Positions 1-5,967 of a stretch of DNA of 9,343 nucleotides are shown piece by piece. Origin of the DNA: Planctomycetota bacterium (GTDB lineage: Bacteria; Planctomycetota; UBA1135; GCA-002686595). The notes beneath the pieces were generated by a model that made no database searches, was not told where the DNA came from, and worked only from the letters and a program-made list of their open reading frames with translations. The stretch's first letter is position 1, and each line of letters starts with the position of its first letter. The position numbers and the translations under genes were made by a program. The DNA lies in contig WTJQ01000605.1 of NCBI GenBank assembly GCA_011524785.1, forward strand, positions 1 through 9,343. Reading direction: 5' to 3'.

Positions 1-24
1 CCGGGCGGGCCGGCCATCGCCCGG
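1..24. terminator. GC-rich inverted repeat at window edge
   Basis: The first seven bases, CCGGGCG, are exactly complementary to CGCCCGG at 18-24, with a 10-base loop that contains the palindrome GGCCGGCC. No T-run follows. It could be the end of a transcription terminator of a gene lying to the left, but the flank is missing and such repeats arise easily at this GC content. Confidence 0.2.
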
Positions 25-98
25 GAGAATAGGCCATTCCACGCGTCGAGCCACGGGTGCTCGCGGATGGGGGCTTGGACCAGGGGTTGGCGAGCCCC

Positions 99-112
99 AG
101 GGGCGCGCCCCT
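99..112. repeat. 14-bp perfect palindrome upstream of first gene
   Basis: AGGGGCGCGCCCCT reads the same on both strands. It lies about 60 bases before the ATG at 171, and a further complementary pair (GGGGCT at 70-75 and AGCCCC at 93-98) adjoins it. The position in an upstream region would suit a regulator site, but in sequence this GC-rich a palindrome may be chance. I see no gene and no clear promoter in 1-170. Confidence 0.2.
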
Positions 113-170
113 CCTGCCCTCACCCGGCAACTCGTGCGGGCGGTGGGGCGGGTTTGGCAGACTCCGCGCG

Positions 171-422
171 ATGCATCCGCGTCCCCACAGCTCCCCGCGG
201 CTCCCGTGGGGGACCCTCGCCCTCACGGGCGGACTGCTGCTGGCAGCCGACCTCGGTGGGGACGCCGCTACGGTGGAGGCCGCGGAGCCTGCGGAGCCGC
301 TCCGGCGTGAGCTCGAGTTCGGGCCGCTGGGTGCTCGAGGTCCGGCGCCGGAGGCCGTGGACCCGTCCGAGGCCGTGCCTCGCGAGGACGCGCCACGGAC
401 CGCCGAGGGCCGGGCGCGGTGA
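171..422 (+). CDS. small hypothetical protein with exported N-terminus
   Basis: The predicted product has 83 residues and no family that I recognise. A short basic and polar start is followed by a hydrophobic stretch (about residues 11-26, containing LPWGTLALTGGLLLAA) that looks like a signal peptide or membrane anchor. The rest is rich in Ala, Glu, Pro and Arg and looks disordered. The ATG at 171 was chosen over the in-frame GTG at 57 because it places the hydrophobic stretch at the N-terminus. Third codon positions are mostly G or C, as in the neighbouring genes, which supports coding but is weak evidence here. The stop codon overlaps the GTG start of the downstream helicase (GTGA), so the two could be translationally coupled. 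No ribosome binding site is evident. It may be a real small secreted protein or simply an open frame. Confidence 0.42.
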   Translation: MHPRPHSSPRLPWGTLALTGGLLLAADLGGDAATVEAAEPAEPLRRELEFGPLGARGPAPEAVDPSEAVPREDAPRTAEGRAR

Positions 423-2176
423 GCGGCGAGGACGTCCACCGCGTCCTGCGCAGCTCCTTCGGCCTCGAGGCCTTCCGGCCCCACCAGGAGGAGGTCGTCC
501 AGGCCGTGCTCGCCGGGCGGGACACGCTTCTCTGCCTGCCCACCGGGGGCGGCAAGTCGCTGACCTACCAGCTCCCGGCAGTGCTGCTGGAGGGGCTGAC
601 CCTCGTGGTCAGTCCCCTGATCGCTCTGATGGACGATCAGGTTCGCGCGCTGCAGGGCCGCGGGGTGCGAGCGGCCTGCGTGCACTCCCAGATCGAGCGC
701 CCCGAGCGCGAGCGACGCCTCGAAGCGGCCGTCCGAGGAGAGCTGGACCTGCTGTACGTGACGCCCGAGCGGCTTCGCAGCCCCGCGTTCCGCGCCCGCG
801 TCCCCGAGCTGGCCGTGGCGCGGCTGGCGATCGACGAGGCCCACTGCGTCAGCCAGTGGGGGCACGACTTCCGTCCCGACTACTCGCGCCTCGCGCTCTA
901 CCGCGCGGAGCTCGGCGATCCGCCGACCCTGGCGGTGACCGCGACGGCCACGCCGCGCGTCGCGGACGACATCTGCGAGCGCGTGGGGCTGCGCGAGCCC
1001 CTGGTGGTGCGCGCGGGGATCGAGCGGCCGAACCTGTTCCTCGCGGCGACCGAGGTCTTCGACGAGGACGAGCGCCTCGAGCTGGTGGCGGCGCGCCTGC
1101 GCGCGCTGGAGGGAGCGGGGATCGTCTACCTCACGAGGATCCGCGAGCTGGAGCGCCTCGCCGAGGACCTCCGCGCTGCCGGCCTGAGTACGCTGGCCTA
1201 CCACGGGGGGATGAGCGCTCACGAGCGCCGCCGCGCCCAGCGGCGCTGGACCGAGAGCGACGACGAGGTCGTGCTCGCGACCCCTGCCTTCGGGCTCGGG
1301 GTCGACAAGCCGGACTGCCGCTTCGTCCTGCACGCCCAGGCGCCGCGGACGCTCGAGGCCTGGCTGCAGGAGCTCGGGCGTGCGGGCCGGGACGGCGCGC
1401 CCGCCTGGTGCGAGCTCCTCTTCCACGAGGAGGACATCGAGGTGCAGCGCTCCTTCGTCCGCTGGGCCAATCCGAGCCGGGAGTACCTCCTGCAGGTCCA
1501 CGACTTCCTGGCCTCGCTGGGGGAGCGGCTCGCGCTCTACGAGCTGGACGACGTCCGCAAGGAGCTGCTGGTGAAGGAGCGTCACGATCGGCGGCTCGAG
1601 CTCTGCCTCCGCTGGCTCGACACCCTCGGCGTGACCAGAGGCTCCCTGGAGGACCGCGACCTCGAGTTCCTGCGACCGCTCCAGCCCTCGGAGCTCCCGG
1701 ATGCGGTCGGGAGCGAGGAGAAGGAGCGCGGGGACCTGCTGGCCCTGCTCGGGGTCGTCGAGGCCGTGCGGGACCGGACGACGTGTCGCAGGGTGCTGTT
1801 CGGGCGCCACTTCGGACTCGAGGTCGGGGCGCGCTGCGGGGCCTGCGACGCCTGCGTGGACGCCGGCGCGGAGCTCGAGCGGCGCCATGGAGGGGGAGCC
1901 CGAGGGCATGCTGGTGCACGGATCGCTGGGACCGGGCCGCCGGCCGTCGAGAGCCGGGCAGGAGGACCCGAGGACCAGGGGGACGAAGGGGGGCAGGCCC
2001 CGTTCCAGCGCGGCGATTGGGTTCGCGTGGGCCGCAGCCGCCAGTACGGCCGCGTGGTCCGCGTCGAGGGCCACGGGGCGCGCCTCCGGCTCGTGATCGA
2101 GAGCCAGACGGACCTCCGGCGGAGGACCGTGGACCCCAGGCGTGTGTCCGTCGAGCGTCTCGAGTTGGGACGCTGA
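419..2176 (+). CDS. recQ: RecQ-family ATP-dependent DNA helicase
   Basis: This 585-residue superfamily 2 helicase would unwind DNA 3'-5' in recombination and repair in the cytoplasm. The motifs appear in order: motif 0 FGLEAFRPHQ (residues 14-23), Walker A TGGGKS (42-47), motif Ia VVSPLIALMDDQ (63-74), DEAH (139-142) followed by the RecQ aromatic loop SQWGHDFRPDY, motif III TATAT (174-178), motif V around AFGLGVDKP (290-298), and motif VI QELGRAGRDG (317-326). A zinc site is formed by Cys456, Cys473, Cys476 and Cys479. Canonical RecQ then has a winged-helix RQC domain and often an HRDC domain. Here a Gly/Ala/Pro-rich linker (about 481-527) leads to a short basic beta-rich segment (528-585). 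The GTG start overlaps the preceding stop by four bases and leaves the usual short distance to motif 0. The family is certain; the exact orthology to recQ is less so because of the altered C-terminus. Confidence 0.93.
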   Translation: MSGEDVHRVLRSSFGLEAFRPHQEEVVQAVLAGRDTLLCLPTGGGKSLTYQLPAVLLEGLTLVVSPLIALMDDQVRALQGRGVRAACVHSQIERPERERRLEAAVRGELDLLYVTPERLRSPAFRARVPELAVARLAIDEAHCVSQWGHDFRPDYSRLALYRAELGDPPTLAVTATATPRVADDICERVGLREPLVVRAGIERPNLFLAATEVFDEDERLELVAARLRALEGAGIVYLTRIRELERLAEDLRAAGLSTLAYHGGMSAHERRRAQRRWTESDDEVVLATPAFGLGVDKPDCRFVLHAQAPRTLEAWLQELGRAGRDGAPAWCELLFHEEDIEVQRSFVRWANPSREYLLQVHDFLASLGERLALYELDDVRKELLVKERHDRRLELCLRWLDTLGVTRGSLEDRDLEFLRPLQPSELPDAVGSEEKERGDLLALLGVVEAVRDRTTCRRVLFGRHFGLEVGARCGACDACVDAGAELERRHGGGARGHAGARIAGTGPPAVESRAGGPEDQGDEGGQAPFQRGDWVRVGRSRQYGRVVRVEGHGARLRLVIESQTDLRRRTVDPRRVSVERLELGR

Positions 2177-2307
2177 CGGAGCCGCGGGCCCTCCAGGGAC
2201 CCCGAAGGGACCGCGCCGTGTCCGCCACCGATTCGCTTGGACCTTTCGGGGGCTCAGACCCGTCCTCAGGGGTGCAAGGACGCCCAGAACGGGACAAGAT
2301 TAGAGAC

Positions 2308-2321
2308 AGGCCCCAGGGCCT
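2308..2321 (+). repeat. small inverted repeat before protease start
   Basis: AGGCC and GGCCT pair around a CCAG loop, and the repeat ends 10 bases before the ATG at 2332. It could fold in the leader RNA next to the start codon. The remainder of the 155-bp gap between the helicase and the protease shows no clear terminator and no convincing promoter; the least GC-rich spot is around 2290-2306. Confidence 0.2.
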
Positions 2322-2331
2322 CCCTGACCCA

Positions 2332-5300
2332 ATGCTCAGCACAGCTCCGCTCCTCCTCGGCCTCGCGGCCGCCCCGCTCCTCCAGGACCTCGACGGCGTC
2401 GTGCCGCCCACGGATCAGGCCTTCGAGGCCTGGCAGCAGGCCTTCGGGCCCGAGTGGCGCCTGCGCAAGGACCGCTCCACGGGCTTCGCCGAGCTGGTCT
2501 ACGGCTGGCACGCCACGTCCCCGTTCGGGCCCGTGGACGCCACGGACTGGTTCGACCTGACGCAGCTCTGGGCCGCGGAGAGCGCAGCGCTCCTCGGGAT
2601 CCAGCCCTTCGAGCTGGTCCCCGACCGCGAGCTCCTGCTGCCCCTCGGGCTCCATGGGGGCACCGACAAGATGAGCGTCCAGCTCCGCCAGGAGCTCGGC
2701 GGGGTCCCCGTGGAGGGGGCCTTCGTGAACGCGCTGTACACGCCTGCCGGCGAGCTGCTCTCCCTGGCGAACACGACCATCCCGGGCCTCTCGGAGGCCA
2801 CCGCGACGCCCAGCCTCGAGGCCAGCGCGGCTCGCGCCCGCGCCCGCCGCTTCTTCGTCGCCGAGTCGCGCCTGGAGCCCACCTTCGTGAGCGAGCCCGA
2901 GCTGCTCTTCGCGCGGCTGGAGGACAGTGGTCCCACCACGGCGGAGCTCGCCTGGAAGGTGACCGTCCTCCGCAAGGCCGAGGGCGAGGATCCCGTGGGA
3001 GCGACCTACGTGCTCTCGGCGGTCGACGGCTCCTGGCTGCGTCGGGACGAGGCCATCCACTACCTCCTCGACGTCACCGGACGCATCGATGCCCGAGCGA
3101 CTGCCGGCAGCGGCTCCAACGACACGGTGCCCAGTGAGACGCCGATCCCGGTCCCGTACATCTCCCTGTCCTCCTCGGCGGGCAACGTCGTCACGGACCG
3201 CGACGGGAACTTCACGATCGTGGGGGCCAACTCGCCCGTGAACATCACGGCGACCTTCAACGGGCCGTTCTGCAACACGAACCACGACCAGGGGGCGGAC
3301 TACTCGGTGACCTTCACCAACGTCCAGCCGGGCCAGGCCAACGTCCTCGAGATGAACCCGAACCCCACGCAGTTCATCACGGCGCAGGCCAACTCCCAGA
3401 TCCACCACGGCGTGGTGCGCCAGTTCATCATCGACACGACCCCCGGTGACACCACCGCGGACTTCACGGCGGTATCGAACACGAACCTGAACTCGACCTG
3501 CAACGCCTACTTCGACGGGTTCTCGACCAACTACTTCGAGGCGGGGGGCGGCTGCTCCAACACGGCGTTCTCGAACGTGGTCGCCCACGAGCTCGGCCAC
3601 TGGCTCAACGTGCGCTACGGCACCGGGAACGGCGGCGACGGCATGGGTGAGGGCAACGCGGACGTTCTGGCCATGTACACCTACGACACCCCGGTGATCG
3701 GCGAGGGCTTCTTCAACGGCTCCGGCCAGATCCGCAACGGCACGAACACCCGCCAGTACTGCGGTGACGGGAACGGCGGCTGCTACAACCAGGTCCACAC
3801 CGACGGTGAGGTCTGGATGGGCGCGGCCTGGAAGGTCCGGGCCAACCTGAAGAGCTCCCTCGGGAACGTCCTGGGCGGGCAGACGGCCAATGGCCTCTTC
3901 ATGGGCTGGATGAACGGCTACAACCAGACCACCATCGACTCGATCATCGAGATCCAGTGGCTGACCCTGGACGACGACGACGGCAGCATCGGCAACGGCA
4001 CGCCGAACTACGCGGCCATCGACGGCGGCTTCCGCCAGCAGGGCTTCCCGGGGTACGACCTCCCCTTCGTCACGATCAGCAGCGTGACCGACCTGCCGGA
4101 CGTGGCGGACAACGTGGGTCCCTACACCGTCAACGCGGACGTCGTGGCGGGCATCAACCCGCCGCTGGCCAGCGCCACGCTCCACTACAGCATCGGCGCG
4201 GGAGGCTTCCTCACGACGCCCATGACCAACGTCGGCGGCGACACCTACGAGGCGAGCATCCCGAACTTCCAGGGCGCCGCGGTCGTGTCGTACTTCGTGA
4301 GCGGCACCGACTCGGCCGGGCAGAGCGCCTCCTTCCCTGACGGCGGTGCGGCCGATCCGCTGAGCTTCAGCGTCGGCACGCAGGTCGTCGTGCTCGACCA
4401 CGACTTCGAGGCCGGCCCGCAGGGCTGGGGGCTGACGAACCCCAACGGTGCCAGCACCGGCACCTGGGAGCACGGGGACCCGATCGGGACCGCGGCGCAG
4501 CCGGAGAACGACCACACCGCCCCCGGGGCCAACTGCTGGTTCACCGGCCAGGGCTCGCCGGGCGGCACGCTCGGGGAGAACGACGTCGACGGAGGCACGA
4601 CCTCCCTCATGTCGCCGGTGCTCGACCTCTCCTCCGGCGTCGGACACCGCATCCAGTACTGGCGCTGGTACTCCAACCAGACGGGCGCCTCGCCCCAGGC
4701 CGACACCATGTTCGTCGACCTGAGCAGCAACGGCGGCGGGAGCTGGGTCACGGCCGAGTCGGTCGGACCGACGGGCGTGGAGGCCCAGGGGGGCTGGTTC
4801 CAGCACTCCATCACGGTCGCCGATCACATCACGCCGACCTCCAACGTTCGGATCCGGATCCGGGTGGGGGACCTCGGGAACGGCTCGATCGTCGAGGCCG
4901 CCCTCGACGACGTCCTCGTCACCTACCTCGAGGACCCGACGACCTGCCCCGGTCCCACGACCTACTGCGGAACCTCGCCGAACTCCTACAGCTCCGTGGG
5001 GGCCTTCCTGACGCCCTTCGGCTCGGCGAGCATCACCGACAACAACTTCGGGATCGTGGCCTCCAACGCCGTGCCCGGGCAGTTCGGGCTGATCTTCTAC
5101 GGCAACGCGCAGGTGAGCGTGCCCTCGGGCGCGGGCGTGCGCTGCGTGGGGGGCAACCTCTTCCGGCTCGCGGCCGGCCAGATCGACGCCCTCGGGTCGC
5201 TGACCCAGCCAATCGACCTGACGGCCCTGCCGGCGGGGGGCTCCGTGGCCCCCGGCGAGACGTGGAACTGGTCCTTCTGGTACCGCGACCCCGGCTTCGG

Positions 5301-5352
5301 CGGCTCGAGCTTCAACTTCTCGGACGCCGTCCAGGTGACCTTCTGCCCCTGA
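2332..5352 (+). CDS. secreted M36/M4-like zinc metalloprotease, multidomain
   Basis: This 1006-residue protein is predicted to be a secreted zinc endopeptidase of the gluzincin type. A hydrophobic signal-like start (residues 1-17) is followed by a propeptide: a fungalysin/thermolysin propeptide-like part around LGGVPVEGAFVNALYTPAGE (122-141) and a PepSY-like part (about 204-245). The catalytic domain carries HELGH (419-423), the likely third ligand Glu440 in GEGNAD with Asp444, and the M36-like motif HTDGEVW (489-495), whose His would be catalytic. It ends near DDDDGSIGNGTPNY (547-560). Then come an Ig/beta-sandwich-like region (about 578-680), a jelly-roll or MAM-like region beginning DFEAGPQGW (691-699) and running to about 865, and a Cys-flanked C-terminal module (872-1006). 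The spacing from the second His to Glu440 is 17 residues, shorter than in thermolysin (20). The ATG at 2332 is preferred; an in-frame GTG at 2272 would add a basic 20-residue extension. No clear ribosome binding site is seen. Confidence 0.85.
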   Translation: MLSTAPLLLGLAAAPLLQDLDGVVPPTDQAFEAWQQAFGPEWRLRKDRSTGFAELVYGWHATSPFGPVDATDWFDLTQLWAAESAALLGIQPFELVPDRELLLPLGLHGGTDKMSVQLRQELGGVPVEGAFVNALYTPAGELLSLANTTIPGLSEATATPSLEASAARARARRFFVAESRLEPTFVSEPELLFARLEDSGPTTAELAWKVTVLRKAEGEDPVGATYVLSAVDGSWLRRDEAIHYLLDVTGRIDARATAGSGSNDTVPSETPIPVPYISLSSSAGNVVTDRDGNFTIVGANSPVNITATFNGPFCNTNHDQGADYSVTFTNVQPGQANVLEMNPNPTQFITAQANSQIHHGVVRQFIIDTTPGDTTADFTAVSNTNLNSTCNAYFDGFSTNYFEAGGGCSNTAFSNVVAHELGHWLNVRYGTGNGGDGMGEGNADVLAMYTYDTPVIGEGFFNGSGQIRNGTNTRQYCGDGNGGCYNQVHTDGEVWMGAAWKVRANLKSSLGNVLGGQTANGLFMGWMNGYNQTTIDSIIEIQWLTLDDDDGSIGNGTPNYAAIDGGFRQQGFPGYDLPFVTISSVTDLPDVADNVGPYTVNADVVAGINPPLASATLHYSIGAGGFLTTPMTNVGGDTYEASIPNFQGAAVVSYFVSGTDSAGQSASFPDGGAADPLSFSVGTQVVVLDHDFEAGPQGWGLTNPNGASTGTWEHGDPIGTAAQPENDHTAPGANCWFTGQGSPGGTLGENDVDGGTTSLMSPVLDLSSGVGHRIQYWRWYSNQTGASPQADTMFVDLSSNGGGSWVTAESVGPTGVEAQGGWFQHSITVADHITPTSNVRIRIRVGDLGNGSIVEAALDDVLVTYLEDPTTCPGPTTYCGTSPNSYSSVGAFLTPFGSASITDNNFGIVASNAVPGQFGLIFYGNAQVSVPSGAGVRCVGGNLFRLAAGQIDALGSLTQPIDLTALPAGGSVAPGETWNWSFWYRDPGFGGSSFNFSDAVQVTFCP
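4945..5352 (+). other. C-terminal Cys-flanked module of the metalloprotease
   Basis: Residues 872-1006 start CPGPTTYCGTSPNS, contain NNFGIVASNAVPGQFGLIFYG and GVRCVGGNLFRL, then WNWSFWYRDPG, and end SDAVQVTFCP immediately before the stop. From memory, this pattern recurs at the C-termini of many otherwise unrelated secreted planctomycetal proteins. It is predicted to be an all-beta module stabilised by disulfides. A role in cell-surface sorting, attachment or secretion would be an inference from that position, not something the sequence shows. Confidence 0.6.
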
Positions 5353-5592
5353 GGCGGCGGGTGAGGGCGCTGCCGCTCGGCAGTCCCCCCGCCCTCGCCG
5401 GCACTGCGGACGCCCCGCCTCGCGAAGCTCGCGAGGCGTGGCGTCTCCGTTCGGGGTCGCTCCGTGGTCCGTTCGCCGGCGTCGCGCTCTCGCGGGGCTC
5501 AGCGGCCCTTCGGCCCCGTCCGGGTCGATCGGAGGAGACCAGGCAGAGGCTCGGAGCAGGAGCCCACGGCTCCCGGCGCGTGAGGAGCGCCC
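5353..5592. other. convergent intergenic region
   Basis: These 240 bases separate the stop of the metalloprotease from the stop of the response regulator on the other strand. I see no convincing gene. The region holds the strong hairpin listed at 5409-5445 and a second, weaker one: CGGGGC at 5493-5498 pairs with GCCCCG at 5513-5518, and could serve the minus-strand operon. Confidence 0.6.
5409..5445. terminator. strong hairpin, probable two-way terminator
   Basis: A perfect 10-bp stem (CGCCTCGCGA at 5416-5425 with TCGCGAGGCG at 5429-5438, loop AGC) continues after one C/T mismatch with six more pairs (GACGCC at 5409-5414 with GGCGTC at 5440-5445). It lies 56 bases after the protease stop, between two convergent transcription units, where a terminator is expected. 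No T-run follows on either strand, so it may act as a stem-only terminator or protect the mRNA 3' end. Confidence 0.6.
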
Positions 5593-5967
5593 CTACCGAT
5601 CGAGGATCGACCGCAGCTGGTCGGGCAGGGCCGTCGGGTCGAAGGGCTTGCGCAGGCTGGGGAGGCCGCTCAGCTGCTCGAGGCGCTTGAGCTCGAGCTC
5701 GTCCCCCTTGGCCGTCAGGAAGATCACCGGCACCCCACTGGTGCGCGGGTCAGCGCGGAGGTGCTCGAGACAGGTGGGGCCATCCATGCCGGGCATCATC
5801 ACGTCCAGCAGGACCGCGTCCCACTGCCCGCTGGCGGCCTCCTCGACCAGCTCCTCGCCCCCGGCGAGCGCCGTGGCCTCCATTCCGCCAAGGCGCTCGA
5901 GGGACAGGGTCAGGAGGCGGCGGAGGTCGGGATCGTCATCCACGACCAGGATCCGGGGGGACCTCAT
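5593..5967 (-). CDS. single-domain response regulator (CheY-like)
   Basis: The 124-residue protein is only a receiver domain. The acidic pocket is Asp10-Asp11-Asp12 in LVVDDDPD, the phospho-acceptor is Asp55 in LLDVMMPGMDG, the switch threonine is Thr85 in FLTAK, and the conserved lysine is Lys107 in RKPFD. There is no output domain, so it must act by binding a partner, by passing phosphate to another protein in a phosphorelay, or as a phosphate sink. Its ATG overlaps the stop of the upstream histidine kinase (ATGA), and it is preceded by a near-ideal ribosome binding site inside the kinase gene. This makes it the natural phosphorylation partner of that kinase, as the last gene of the H-NOX operon. 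Confidence 0.93.
   Translation of the reverse strand: MRSPRILVVDDDPDLRRLLTLSLERLGGMEATALAGGEELVEEAASGQWDAVLLDVMMPGMDGPTCLEHLRADPRTSGVPVIFLTAKGDELELKRLEQLSGLPSLRKPFDPTALPDQLRSILDR

Noticed and set aside
2237..2306. TTGGAC at 2237-2242 as a -35 element for the protease gene.
   Set aside because: No -10-like hexamer lies at the proper distance (the sequence there is GC-rich); AT-richer bases near 2297-2306 are too far away.
67..2331. The metalloprotease frame stays open upstream as far as position 67, suggesting a 1761-residue protein.
   Set aside because: The upstream part is an Arg/Ala/Gly/Pro-rich out-of-frame reading of the RecQ gene, typical of GC-rich DNA. The real protein starts at the signal-like sequence at 2332.
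1131..2411. 426-residue minus-strand open frame opposite the helicase.
   Set aside because: Low-complexity Arg/Pro/Gly/Ala sequence across a gene with certain RecQ motifs; a GC-rich artefact.
2266..4827. 853-residue open frame on the minus strand opposite the metalloprotease.
   Set aside because: Its composition is Arg/Val/Gly/Asp-rich with no recognisable motif. The plus-strand frame encodes clear protease motifs, so this is a shadow.
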